A stretch of 64,000 nucleotides of DNA from Lotus japonicus (lineage: Eukaryota; Streptophyta; Magnoliopsida; Fabales; Fabaceae): contig NC_080043.1 in the NCBI RefSeq assembly GCF_012489685.1, positions 43,539,127 to 43,603,126 of the forward strand, written 5' to 3'. Under the pieces are notes generated by a model, which was given only the letters and a program-made list of their open reading frames with translations, made no database searches and was not told the origin of the DNA. Each line of letters begins with the position of its first letter. The first letter of the stretch is position 1. The translations under genes were made by a program, and so were the position numbers. This document shows, in pieces, positions 22,641 through 33,480 of this stretch.

Positions 22641-25600
22641 CTATGCTTCTTCGAAGAGGCAAATCCCAAGATTTCCTCTTAATTTGTCAAATGTAGCAGC
22701 ATCTAAGGGTTTGGTAAAGATGTCAGCCAATTGTCTCTCTGTGGGGACATGTTCCAAAGTAACAATTTTATCCTCCACTAATTCCCTGATGAAGTGATGT
22801 CTGATATCTATGTGTTTGGTTCTGCTATGTTGTATAGGGTTCTTGGCAATATTGATAGCACTCAAATTGTCACAGTACAATGTCATGACATCTTGCTCAA
22901 CTTCGTATTCCTTGAGCATCTGCTTCATCCAAATAAGCTGAGTACAACTGCTTCCAGCAGCTATATATTCAGCTTCAGCTGTGGATAAAGACACGCAGTT
23001 TTGCTTCTTGCTAAACCAAGAAATTAAGTTGTTTCCAAAGAAGAAACACCCTCCAGATGTACTCTTTCTATCATCAGCACTCCCTGCCCAATCTGCATCA
23101 CAATACCCTACAAGGGAAGAATTAGTATCATTTGTATAAAGAATCCCATAGTCACAAGTACCATTTATGTACTTAATGATTCTTTTCACTTGTAAGAGAT
23201 GACTGGTCTTTGGAGCAGCTTGATATCTTGCACAAGCACCAACAGCAAAGGTAATGTCAGGTCTGCTAGCAGTGAGGTACAACAAGCTTCCAATCATGCT
23301 TCTATATAAGCTTTGATCAACATCCTCTCCCTGATTGTCTTTAGACAGCTTGATATGTGTAGCAGTAGGAGTCCTTTTATGTCCAGATTTTTCAAGTCCA
23401 AATTTCTTGACGATGCCCCTAGCATACTTACTCTGGGAAATAAACATTGAGTCTTCCATTTGTTTGATCTGAAGTCCCAGAAAGTAGTTCAATTCACCAA
23501 CTAAGCTCATCTCAAACTCTGACTTCATTTGTTGGACAAAATGTTCCACCATCGTGTTCGACATCCCACCAAACACAATATCATCAACATATATCTGTGC
23601 AATCATGAGTTTTCCTCTTTCATTTTTCACAAATAATGTCTTGTCTATTCCTCCCTTGCAATAACCATTGCTCACCAGAAACTCTGTAAGGCGTTCATAC
23701 CAAGCTCTAGGGGCCTGTTTTAATCCATACAGGGCTTTCTTGAGTTTGTAGACATGTTCAGGATGATGTGGATCTGTGAATCCCTTTGGCTGTTCAACAT
23801 AAACTTCCTCATTCAGATAACCATTTAGAAAGGCACTTTTAACATCCATTTGGAATAATCTGAACTTCAAAAGACAAGCAACACCAAGCAAAAGTCTTAT
23901 GGATTCCAACCTAGCCACTGGAGCAAAGGTTTCATCAAAGTCTACTCCTTCAATCTGAGTATATCCTTGAGCCACCAGTCTTGCTTTGTTTCTAGTTACT
24001 ACACCATTCTCATCTGACTTGTTCTTGAAAATCCACTTGGTTCCTATGATGTTTACTCCCTCAGGCCTAGGAATGAGATCCCATACTTCATTTCTTCTGA
24101 ATTGATCAAGTTCTTCTTGCATAGCATTTATCCAGTATTCATCTGTCAGAGCCTCCTTGACATTTTTGGGTTCTACCTTGGATATAAAACATTCATGAGC
24201 AATGTAGCTTCTAGCCCTGGTAGTAACTCCTTCTTTGAGGTCACCAATAATATTCTCTTGAGGATGATTCTTTTGAATTCTGATCGATGGAGCTTTATTT
24301 GCAGGGGTCATCTGGTGATCTTGCTCATCAGAACTGGTTTCTGATTCAATGTCGAGGTCAATAGTTGGGACATCGGCTGTGACATGTGGACCATCATCAT
24401 CTTCAGTTGCACCAGTGTCTTCTCTTTCATTTGGTTGATCATCAATAGAGACATTTACAGATTCCATCATTACCTTTGTTCGGGAATTGTACACTCTGTA
24501 AGCTTTGCTGTTTGTAGAGTATCCCATGAAAATTCCTTCATCACTCTTAGGATCTAGCTTTCTTCTTTGTTCACGATCAGCCAGAATATAACATTTACTC
24601 CCAAAGATATGAAAGTGTTTCACAGTTGGCTTCCTTCCTTTCCAGAGTTCATATAGAGTGACTGTGGTTCCAGCTCTAATGGTTACTCTATTGTGAATGT
24701 AACAGGCTGTGTTCATGGCTTCTGCCCAGAACTTGTTGGAAATCTTCCTTGCATGAAGCATAACCCTGGTGGATTCTTGAAGAGTCCTATTTTTCCTTTC
24801 AACAATTCCATTCTGCTGAGGTGTAATTGGAGCTGAGAATTCATGGCTTATTCCTTCTGAATCACAGAAGTCAGAGAATTTGGAGTTCTCAAACTCTCGT
24901 CCATGATCACTTCTGATTCTTACTATAGAGCAATTCTTCTCAGTTTGAAGTTTCAGACATAGCCTTCTGAATATGTCAAAGGTTTCTGATTTTTCCTTCA
25001 TGAAGTCAATCCATGTGAACCTGGAATAATCATCAACACAGACATATACATATTTCTTACCTCCTAGACTTTCTACCTGCATGGGTCCCATCAAGTCCAT
25101 GTGAAGAAGTTCAAGGACTTTTGTTGTAGTTGGATGCTGAAGCTTTGCATGAGATGTTTTGGTCAGCTTTCCAATCTTGCATTCTCCACATATCTTTTCT
25201 TCATCTATTTTCAGTTTTGGTAGCCCTCGTACAGCATCTTTAGAGATAACTTTCTGCATACTCTTGAGATTGATGTGACCTAAACGTTGGTGCCATAGAT
25301 TCAACTCATCCACTTTTGATATCAAACATCTAGACACTTGGGCTTTCTTTTGTGGAATCCACATGTAGCAATTGTCTTTGGACCTGACACCTCTCATCAC
25401 AATCTCTTGATCACTAGTGGTAACCATGCATTCAGTCTTGCTAAACTTCACATCCAGATCTTGATCACACAACTGACTTATACTGATTAGATTTGCTGTC
25501 AACCCCTTGACAAGAAGAACGTTGTTCAGACTAGGAGATCCAGTGTTTACCAACTTCCCAATGCCTTTGATTTTTCCTTTAGCCCCATCTCCAAAGGTGA

Positions 25601-26306
25601 CTGATTTACTGGAGTATTCCTTGAGATTTTCTAGATACTCCTTATTCCCAGTCATGTGTTTTGAGCAGCCACTATCAAAATACCAGTCTTCACTTGATGA
25701 GACTCTAAAAGATGTGTGTGCTATAAGACATGAAACTTCTCCTTTGGGTACCCAAGCTCTCTTAGATGTCTTGAGAACCTTCTGGATCTGAGGATATCCG
25801 TATAGCTTGAAGCAGTAGGGCTTAATGTGACCAAACCTACCACAATAATGACATCTCCATGGAATTTGAGCAGTAGCCTTCTGAGTAGTAGGATGTGGAG
25901 GCATATGTTGTGACATCGGGCTTGACATCTGATAGTTCTCTGGGTTTTTAAACTCAGAGTTTTCTTTAGCTCTTACAAACTTCCTTGATGCTTTCTGATT
26001 TCCTCTACTCCCAGACTGATAACTGAAACCAATGCCTTTAACACTCTTTCCTTGCTTGCTTGTTTCTTCCAGAATCTCTTCAAGCATATTAGATCCACTA
26101 TTCAGCATACGCACTGACTTGTAGGTATTTTCCAGTTTGGCTGTCAATGTAGCTACTTTCTCTTGAAGATCAGCTATGGTTAACAGAAGCTTGGCTTTTT
26201 CAACAGTTTCAACATCCTTTAATTTTGAGTTCCATTTATCCAAATCATCTTGCAGTTTATCAATGGTCTCCCTTAGGTTTTCATTTTCAGTCTTAACTTG
26301 TTTCAT
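22641..26306 (-). CDS. pol: Pol polyprotein of C1: knuckle, protease, integrase, RT, RNase H
   Basis: 1221 codons without a stop, counted from the first ATG after the TAG; residues 1-80 are coiled coil belonging to the Gag C-terminus. Zinc knuckle C152-C165 ([14 protein letters not shown]). Aspartic protease D211-S212-G213. Integrase zinc site H339/H344/C373/C376 and core D404, D467, E503 (35 residues between the last two). RT with D821 (QMDVKSAF) and YVDD 906-909. RNase H with D1070 (GYCDADWAG), E1111 and D1146. All key residues are present. It is in the same frame as gag, 12 codons after its TAG, so the ancestral product was one Gag-Pol chain. As it stands it needs readthrough or another copy's Gag. 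Confidence 0.9.
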   Translation of the reverse strand: MKQVKTENENLRETIDKLQDDLDKWNSKLKDVETVEKAKLLLTIADLQEKVATLTAKLENTYKSVRMLNSGSNMLEEILEETSKQGKSVKGIGFSYQSGSRGNQKASRKFVRAKENSEFKNPENYQMSSPMSQHMPPHPTTQKATAQIPWRCHYCGRFGHIKPYCFKLYGYPQIQKVLKTSKRAWVPKGEVSCLIAHTSFRVSSSEDWYFDSGCSKHMTGNKEYLENLKEYSSKSVTFGDGAKGKIKGIGKLVNTGSPSLNNVLLVKGLTANLISISQLCDQDLDVKFSKTECMVTTSDQEIVMRGVRSKDNCYMWIPQKKAQVSRCLISKVDELNLWHQRLGHINLKSMQKVISKDAVRGLPKLKIDEEKICGECKIGKLTKTSHAKLQHPTTTKVLELLHMDLMGPMQVESLGGKKYVYVCVDDYSRFTWIDFMKEKSETFDIFRRLCLKLQTEKNCSIVRIRSDHGREFENSKFSDFCDSEGISHEFSAPITPQQNGIVERKNRTLQESTRVMLHARKISNKFWAEAMNTACYIHNRVTIRAGTTVTLYELWKGRKPTVKHFHIFGSKCYILADREQRRKLDPKSDEGIFMGYSTNSKAYRVYNSRTKVMMESVNVSIDDQPNEREDTGATEDDDGPHVTADVPTIDLDIESETSSDEQDHQMTPANKAPSIRIQKNHPQENIIGDLKEGVTTRARSYIAHECFISKVEPKNVKEALTDEYWINAMQEELDQFRRNEVWDLIPRPEGVNIIGTKWIFKNKSDENGVVTRNKARLVAQGYTQIEGVDFDETFAPVARLESIRLLLGVACLLKFRLFQMDVKSAFLNGYLNEEVYVEQPKGFTDPHHPEHVYKLKKALYGLKQAPRAWYERLTEFLVSNGYCKGGIDKTLFVKNERGKLMIAQIYVDDIVFGGMSNTMVEHFVQQMKSEFEMSLVGELNYFLGLQIKQMEDSMFISQSKYARGIVKKFGLEKSGHKRTPTATHIKLSKDNQGEDVDQSLYRSMIGSLLYLTASRPDITFAVGACARYQAAPKTSHLLQVKRIIKYINGTCDYGILYTNDTNSSLVGYCDADWAGSADDRKSTSGGCFFFGNNLISWFSKKQNCVSLSTAEAEYIAAGSSCTQLIWMKQMLKEYEVEQDVMTLYCDNLSAINIAKNPIQHSRTKHIDIRHHFIRELVEDKIVTLEHVPTERQLADIFTKPLDAATFDKLRGNLGICLFEEA

Positions 26307-26342
26307 CTCATCTTCTTGCTCCTTCAGATGTTTGCAAGTTTC

Positions 26343-27482
26343 CTACCATTTAACATGTAGGAGTTTGTAAGTCTCTTCCAAATCCTCAAATGTCATTTCA
26401 TCACCACTGGAATCTGAGTCATTGACAGCCCCTGAGAAAGCATTAACCTTGTTGACAGATAATTCTTCCTCATCCTTAGTATCTTCATCTGACCATGTCA
26501 CTACCATGCCTTTCTTCTGTTTCTTCAAGTAGGTTGCACACTCAGATCTAATGTGACCATAACCCTCACATTCATGACACTGAACACCCTTGTCTTGGCC
26601 TGATTTGTCCTCTTCTTTGACCTTTCGCTGGGAATTGTAGGTTTTATAGTTGTCTGACTTAATGTCCTGGACATTTGGCCTAGTCCTTCTGTCTATCTTC
26701 CTTAGAGCTCTGTTGAATTTTCTAGCAAGAAGGGCCAGAGCTTCAGATAGATTCTCACTTTCACTATCAGCATCATCTCCTTCAGTGGTGTTGGATACAA
26801 AAGCAATGCTTTTGGTCTTCTCTTCAGGTTTTTCACCCAACTTTAACTCATAAGTCTGCAGAGAACCAATCAGCTCATCCACTTTCAAACTACTGATATC
26901 TTGAGCTTCTTCAATAGCAGTGACCTTCATTGCAAACTTGCTGGTTACAGACCTCAAGATTTTCCTCACAAGCTTTTCATCTGACATAGGTTCTCCTAGA
27001 GCAAATGAAGCATTTGACAGATCACGCACACGCATGTGATATTCAGAAATAGTCTCATCTTCTGTCATTGTCAAGTTCTCAAAACGAGTAGTAAGCATCT
27101 GGAGTCTAGACATCCTCACCCTGGTTGTACCTTCATGTGCTGTTTTCAAAATCTCCCAAGCATCTTTGGCAACAGTGCAAGTATTAATCAATCTAAACAT
27201 GTTTTTGTCCACAGCATTGAAGATAGCATTCATTGCTTTTGAGTTTGCCAGAGAAGCTTCTTCTTCAGCACTTGTCCATTCATCCTCAGGTTTTTCTTCA
27301 GGAGTAGATGTACTTCCTTCTGCTTGAGCTTTGACAGGATGCTTCCAGCCTTTGACAACAGCCTTCCAAGTTTTGATATCAATAGACTTGAGAAAAGCTA
27401 TCATTCGGACCTTCCAGTAATCATAATTGGAGCCATCCAGGATTGGTGGCCTGTTGATCGATCCTCCCTCCTTATTGTCCAT
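26343..27482 (-). CDS. gag: Gag of C1
   Basis: 379 codons from the ATG at 27482 to a TAG at 26343-26345. N-terminal copia Gag/UBN2 domain at about residues 15-215 (NYDYWKVRM, FRLINTCTVAKDAWEILK, MRVRDLSNASFALGE), a CCHC knuckle at C302-C315 and an acidic stretch 330-345. The TAG follows KLLHVKW. C2 reads through this point with Glu, and the C1 frame continues unshifted into pol. One substitution therefore separates gag from pol, or the TAG is leaky. Gag forms the cytoplasmic virus-like particle that packages the RNA. Confidence 0.88.
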   Translation of the reverse strand: MDNKEGGSINRPPILDGSNYDYWKVRMIAFLKSIDIKTWKAVVKGWKHPVKAQAEGSTSTPEEKPEDEWTSAEEEASLANSKAMNAIFNAVDKNMFRLINTCTVAKDAWEILKTAHEGTTRVRMSRLQMLTTRFENLTMTEDETISEYHMRVRDLSNASFALGEPMSDEKLVRKILRSVTSKFAMKVTAIEEAQDISSLKVDELIGSLQTYELKLGEKPEEKTKSIAFVSNTTEGDDADSESENLSEALALLARKFNRALRKIDRRTRPNVQDIKSDNYKTYNSQRKVKEEDKSGQDKGVQCHECEGYGHIRSECATYLKKQKKGMVVTWSDEDTKDEEELSVNKVNAFSGAVNDSDSSGDEMTFEDLEETYKLLHVKW

Positions 27483-27534
27483 GAGATCAAGAAACTATCT
27501 CCCTGGAGCTCACCCACACAGAACAGGGGTGCCT

Positions 27535-27546
27535 GCTCTGATGCCA
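27535..27546 (-). promoter_or_regulatory. Primer-binding site of C1
   Basis: Sense TGGCATCAGAGC, two bases after the LTR end; one mismatch to the initiator-Met tRNA match seen in C2. Confidence 0.8.
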
Positions 27547-27548
27547 AT

Positions 27549-28432
27549 TGAAATTCTAGATCCCTTAGAACAAATGTCCTGCACGATGCTGGGACAATCG
27601 ATTAGAACATCATACAACTGAAAGACCTGAACACGAAACAACAAACAACTAAAAGGAAACAAGACACAGGAAGTTGTTAACCCAGTTCGGTGAAACTACA
27701 CCTACGTCTGGTTAGCTTTCGCCCAATGAAAAGGAATTCCACTATCTCAAGAACTAGGTATTACAGACCCACATGAACACATCAAGTTCATTGTTCTTAA
27801 CCTATTCTACCCAGTGGTATTCTACTTAGAACCACAGCCTAAGTATGAGAGCCCCTCTCACTTTTCCTCAATCACTGCCACAGTGATTGGTGAACAACAA
27901 TAACACAGAGTTTGTTTGACACTCAAACACAACACAGAACTCAGTCTCACTTTATAGAATCAGTGAGCAAGACGAGTTCACAACTAACAAAGACAAACAA
28001 CAACTTACACTCTTAAGAACACTTGATCTTCAAGGTAATTCTCTCGATCAACGTCAAGCTTCAGGTCTTTGTCAATATATATACTTCAGCAGAGGCGGCT
28101 AGGGTTTATTTGGGCTGAAGAACACTTTGATCCAACTCATATCAGCAGAGAATCTTTCAAGATCTGATATGAGTGATCAACAAGTAAAAATAGAAACAAA
28201 TCTTTTTAATCACAGATTTGCTTCAACAATAACAACCCGCAACTGGCTCCCAACACACAGTTACTTGACCTTCAAGTAAGCACAGATCATACCATAAAGC
28301 ATAACAACAAGGGACCCACTTGCATGCCAGCAGGGGCGGATGTCCTGGCCTTCATCAAGGCAGATGTCACAACATCGGCTAGGACATCAGGTTGTTTTTT
28401 TTTACAAAATTGATGACAACAAAGGAACAACA
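27549..28432 (-). repeat. 5' LTR of C1 (884 bp)
   Basis: Partner of 19338-20221 with four substitutions. Drives transcription leftwards through gag and pol. Confidence 0.92.
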
Positions 28433-28992
28433 GATTGTATCAAAAGTGATAAAAGGCATAGCACGATCGATATACGCTTAAACCTAGGTCAGAAACCCTA
28501 GTAAATAGCTAGTTTTCACTTAAAGTCACGATGGAAGTTAATTCCAAAAATCTTCAGAGAAATGTTAGAACTTCTCTTATTCCATATATAACAAGCGTTT
28601 CGAGGCGAAACTCTAGAATCTACGAACGTCCGATTCCAATCATCGGAAGTTTGCCGAAACTAAAACCCTGATAGTTCAAAAACCCTAGAATCAATCGACA
28701 ATGAAGACTTTTTCTATTCAGAGCTTCAAATGAAGATTCTACACGCGTACACCCATATCTCTTGATGATTTCAATCTTTCTTCAGAAGGAAGTTTTCTAT
28801 TCCGACATTCGATGCAAAAAGTAACTTATCGGGTAAAATAGTTTTACACCGACTTTGCATTAGTCACTTAAAATACAAGGAGACCTCATTTTAGTTTTGG
28901 AATTCTTTCGCCAAAACCTATCTTAGAATTCACGGAGAATGAGGCCGGAAAAATCAGATTCGCGAAACTTTCATTTTGCCGCGTTTTTCCAA

Positions 28993-29005
28993 CCTTTATA
29001 TATAG
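28993..29005 (+). promoter_or_regulatory. Putative TATA box, 5' LTR of B
   Basis: CTTTATATATAGC, identical to the motif at 36471-36483 in the 3' LTR and, in reverse, at 60857-60869 in F. Confidence 0.55.
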
Positions 29006-32000
29006 CAAGAAAAGGAGAAAAAATGGCAAAACTTCACCATTTTCTCTCCACAAACCCGCGAGCTTCACCAAGAGGAAGGAGGAAGAGCTTTTGTTCATTT
29101 CTTGCTTGATCGTTGATCCAACAGTTGCTGCTTGAAGGTATCGAGGTATAGCACTAATCCTTACCTCTGATCGCTTTTTCCATAGCTTTTCTCTATGTCT
29201 TTCTGTGCTCATAGTTTTGAGGTTTTTGCAAAACTATCCTGAATACATCATTTTTTATTCTAAACATCTTCCCTACGTTCTCCTGAGTATGTTTAGCTAA
29301 TAATACTCCGCCGATTCTCGAAAAACTACCGTCGAGTTTCAATTCTGGTGAAAATACCCATTTCGGGGCAAAGCTTCGTCCTTTGGGCTGAAAACTATCG
29401 CCTTAGCTTAGTGCTAGTAGGATTAGTTGTCATAAACATCGTTGGTGACGTCCCCATCCAATTTGTTTTTCGAAATTTCAGTTTTGAAATTCTGAGCTAA
29501 AAATATTGACCAAAATACCCCTGCGACAGTTTTTGATCCGATAATTTTTCCGAGTTTAGAATACCCTTAGTTATGGCTAATAATAACCTAGGAACCAAGT
29601 TTGATCGAAGAAAAATCGAGCCACCTAATTAACCAAAGTGGCCGAGCACCCTAGGGGGGAGGGAGGAAAATTCCTTTTTCGAAAACTTGTCCTTTCGCGC
29701 TAGATTATCGTACCTCGGAGTATGTATTACTTCGGGTAACCTTAGTGAGCATTGATAGATTAGTTTCCGATAGATTTTGATTGAATTCTGTGGTTTTACT
29801 TTAAAGGTTCATTTGAAGAGTTTCTCGAGGAACAAGGCTTCGCTTGTGAAGAGGAGTTGGAAGATCACCCTGGAGAACCTTCAGGTGAGGGCTACTCACT
29901 GAATCTTTAGTTAATGCTTAGGGTCGATGCTTTCGACATTGATTTACTGTTTAAGCACTTGTTTGTGGTTGATTGGAAAAATGTTTTCTGAGGCTTCGGC
30001 TGACAATGTAGATGATTCATCTACTGACTGTTTTTGAGATTGACTTACATGCTATGTGCTATGTGGGTAATCTAGGATGTGTGATGCATGCTTTATATGC
30101 TAAGTGCTACGTGATTATTCGAGAATGTGTTGATATATGACATGTATGTTGTCTGTGCTGATTTAACTATGCTTTTCACTGATATCTGGGATTCTGAGTA
30201 GTGAGAATAGCGGGCAGGTCATGCCGATTTTATTTTGAGAGTTTTGAGAAAGTTTGATAGGACGAATGAGATTCGGGCCTTGTTATGGTGTTTCATGGAT
30301 CGAGACATTCTCTGGAGTCATTTGGGGATTAGGAGATCCCGAGAACTTATAGGATTTGCGATAAGACTAAAAGGATATTATTTTGTAAAGAAAACTCATA
30401 AGACATTAAACAACTTCTAAATCTTCAAATAATGATATTAAACTCGAAAGGAAGCTTAGGATGCAAATTTTAGTTTTGGAAAACGAGAAGTGTCGTCGGA
30501 TCCAAGTGTTGAGTATGTTGGTGAGTTTTGAGTATGTTGATACTCTTGTGCTCTGGGAGCAGTTGTGTTGTTGGGCTATCCGAGGGATAAGCCGGGAAAT
30601 TGATAGTTTCCGAGTATGTTGATACTCTTTGCTCGTTGAGCAGTTTTGACCATCGGATGGAGATGAGTCGGATGATTTGGAGATCATCATGAGCTATGTG
30701 TTGTTGGGAAGATGTGTCTTTTGTCGCAGAATCGACTGTTACCTTAGGGTAAGCTTTTAGAGACATTAATTTAGTTAGAACACGTGGCGACGTGTCGAGT
30801 GAGGTCGGAGACGTTGTTTGACTAATCATCCTGCATTCATGCAACATTAATGAGGTATTAACACGGGACGTACTCCGGACCTCGTCGGATTCCAAAATGG
30901 TCATAAGACCCGGATTTCCGTGTAAAAGCGTTTGTAGACGACTCTTGTAGCAGACCGAAATGGCAGACCTACGGGTTACGGCTGATCTGACTACCGTTGT
31001 TGTTGGAGTAAGAGGCACGCGGGCCGAAATGGTCCCACCGTGGCTGGTGTTAGGGCTGATCCGTTTGATGTCCATCCGTTCCGGAATGCATTTGGTTAAC
31101 TGGGTTAACCGTCATATCATTTCATGCAACATGCATACTGACTTAGTTGCTGAGTGTGATTGATAATTGTTAATCTTATCTGATGCATGCTATTTGTTAT
31201 TACTGTCGTTATATTCATGTGAAGTATGCAACTCTAGGATGTATCTTTAGCTATAAGCCTAAGTAGCTATTCTCTTATCTGTACCTATTGAAAGTATTAT
31301 TTACATAATTCTTTGGAGTTGACCCTCGCGTCTTCTGTGTGTGCTTTGGCGGACTACGCCCTTGTCAGATGTCGTTGGCGGGCTGGTCCACGATGGTTCA
31401 CCCTTCAGGGGGAACTAGGGTTGAGATGCTGGAACAGGAGCGCATCGCGGTCGCGAGAGGAGGACGGATGGTGTACATAGACTAGGTCGTTCTGGATTCT
31501 GATTCAGACGACGATCATGCCAGCATGTAGGACTGAGTGTTAGTGTGAGCTCCTCGAGATAGGATTAGTGTAGGAGTAGAGTCTTAGCTCTGAACATCAA
31601 TTGCTTCTTTGGGGACAGGGTAGTTTCCCGCCTATAGCTTTTTGTGTGGTTTCCTTACGAAAATCACAGAGAGTTGGTTGGACTTAGGAGGTCTTGTTTC
31701 AGGCCGATGGGCCAGCTTATTCTCAGTTTTGAGGGATGGTGTTGCGGACACTTCACCTTTATATTTGGTTTGTACATATTGCCTACGGGCGCTACTTTTC
31801 TTCTTTCCGTCACTAGAGGTTACTCGTGACGAGGTTGCTACTTACAGCGGGGGGGCTGTTATATATATTGTATATTAGTTCTGTTGTTTTTCGCTTTTGG
31901 GTTTTATTTATTTCAGTCTTGTCTATGTTATCGACAAAAAAAAATATATTCACGTTTTTCCGCTTAAAGTTTATTTTTGGTTACTAAAGTGACGCCACCG

Positions 32001-32016
32001 AAATCGGGGTGTTACA

Positions 32017-32213
32017 TTGTGGTATTAGAGCACGGTCGAGTCTTTCGGGAGTTGTTGGGGAATAGGTCTTCTGTGCTAGGTTGTGTGACTCTGCAAAGAG
32101 TGAAAATTGATTGTCTGCAAGCGATTTTTCGCTTAGAATTGATTGAAGTTATTGCTTAATCATATTGTATAGTTATGTCAGAGACTATCTTGTAATGGGT
32201 ACTAACTGTTTGT
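32017..32213 (+). promoter_or_regulatory. Primer-binding site and leader of element B
   Basis: TGGTATTAGAGC at 32020-32031, three bases after the LTR end, differs from the A and N primer sites by one C-to-T change. The leader to 32213 matches those of A and N. Confidence 0.8.
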
Positions 32214-33132
32214 TTGACTAAGCATAGGATGGTAAGCCCTGACCGAATGGCAAAGGCAATAGCTACAATGATTGAGGCAATGATGAACCAAGCTACTGAG
32301 GACGCTTACAGACGCGCTGGGGAGGCTGCACGTGGACAACCTCAACTACTAACCGGGGTGTCCAAGTATCAGCATAGTGGATTTGACCGAGCTGGAACTG
32401 GAGGACCAGTGAGATCAGGTTCTCAGGAGCACCGATTGTGGAAGCCATACCAGCATCCTGAGGGAAGAGACCCTATTCCAGGATCGCAAGTCGACGACTG
32501 TAACTATTGGTCAGGAGGCTGTGTCATGCTACCGTTGTGGAAAGCTTGGACACTACGCCTTTTAGTGCTCAGTGGCTGGACCAAAATGCTGCAAGTGCAG
32601 ACAACGTGGACATTTGGCCGTGAACTGTAGGACGTTCCAGGCGGGACCGTCTGATAACAAGATGAAGGGCAAGTTTCCCGCCATAGCTAGAGGGGCAAGG
32701 AAACAAGTGTCATGTTTCAGGTGCGGGAAGACAGGACATTTTGCTAACGAGTGCTCAGCGACTGGACGGAGATGTTTTAATTGTAACCAAGTGGGACATC
32801 TAGTTGTGAAGTGCAGGGCACTCAAGACGGAACCAACCGTTAACACTGCAAGGGGAAAGCACCCTGCTGCTAGAGGAGGGGTCTACACCATGGATGGTGA
32901 GAGAGCTGAGGGGTTAGCCAGAGGAGAGCACAAGAACGATGGTAACCTCCTAACCATTCTTTCTCATTCTAGTATAATACGCTCCATTTCTCTCGTAGCG
33001 CATGCAACAAACCAGTCTTACTTATATTGTTTAAGCTTTGACCTTATAGTCATTATGCCTATTACGACTTTATTTTACTGTTGCTCGTGTTTAAACTATA
33101 GAAGTTACACGAGGTTTAGAATAACCCACTAA
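32214..33132 (+). pseudogene. Capsid-less Gag of element B (frameshift and TAG)
   Basis: Same protein as in A: MTKHRMVSPDRMAKAIATM start, no capsid domain, four CCHC knuckles, then PAARGGVY and the same hydrophobic tail ending RSYTRFRIT. Two bases are lost near 32488, shifting the frame before the first knuckle. The first knuckle also carries TAG (tttTAGtgc) where A has CAG. The later knuckles (CCKCRQRGHLAVNC, CFRCGKTGHFANEC, CFNCNQVGHLVVKC) read in a second frame from 32572. Confidence 0.8.
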
Positions 33133-33480
33133 GCCTAGGAAGTAGTATTGCGCTGATGCGATTATAAGGAAGGTAGAAGCTGAAGAATGAATCTCAGGGA
33201 GATTCCTCATGGATAGTATACGTATGATGTCGAAGGGGTGTAGTTCCGTAGCGACATCATTGAAGATTTAACATCAGGGTGTATGTGGCCACTGGATGAT
33301 AGGAACTCATTGACTGTTCCAGTGGGCTTTTTCTAAATTTTCACCTTCAATGTATTAGGCCTGATCAACTTAATATTGAGGGGGTGATATTCGGAATCAC
33401 AGCTGGTAATGGACTTTGATAGAAGGATGTGTAAGATGAATTTGTATTGATCGAGGATTAGTCGGATTCGGGAGAAGGAG
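33133..33480 (+). other. Short replacement block of element B between gag and pol remnant
   Basis: Non-coding. Matches the gag-proximal part of the A and N replacement blocks (reverse complement), including the words gggggtgatattcgg. It joins pol at about 33481 in the RT thumb, so protease and RT fingers/palm are gone. Confidence 0.7.

Larger units (their letters stand above)
19338..28432 (-). mobile_element. Element C1: near-intact Sirevirus-type Ty1/copia element (9095 bp)
   Basis: Both LTRs are 884 bp (19338-20221 and 27549-28432) and differ at only four positions that I could find. GATTG flanks both sides. From its 5' end (right): LTR, primer site 27546-27535, gag, pol with all catalytic motifs, env-like ORF, several polypurine tracts, LTR. 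Only two in-frame TAG codons break the coding capacity, one between gag and pol and one in the env-like ORF. Gag type, long coiled coil, env-like ORF and multiple polypurine tracts fit the Sirevirus (SIRE1/Maximus) lineage. With four differences and an assumed 1.3e-8 substitutions per site per year, insertion is on the order of 0.2 Myr ago. Confidence 0.92.
19189..32016 (+). repeat. 5' LTR of element B, split by C1
   Basis: Own sequence 19189-19337 and 28438-32016, with GATTG duplicated at the C1 junctions (19333-19337, 28433-28437). TATA motif at 28993-29005. A repeat slot lies at about 30497-30710 with two units about 82 bp apart containing gagtatgttgatactc. The segment 31321-31530 has decayed homology to the LTR-borne ORF of F. 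Confidence 0.85.
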
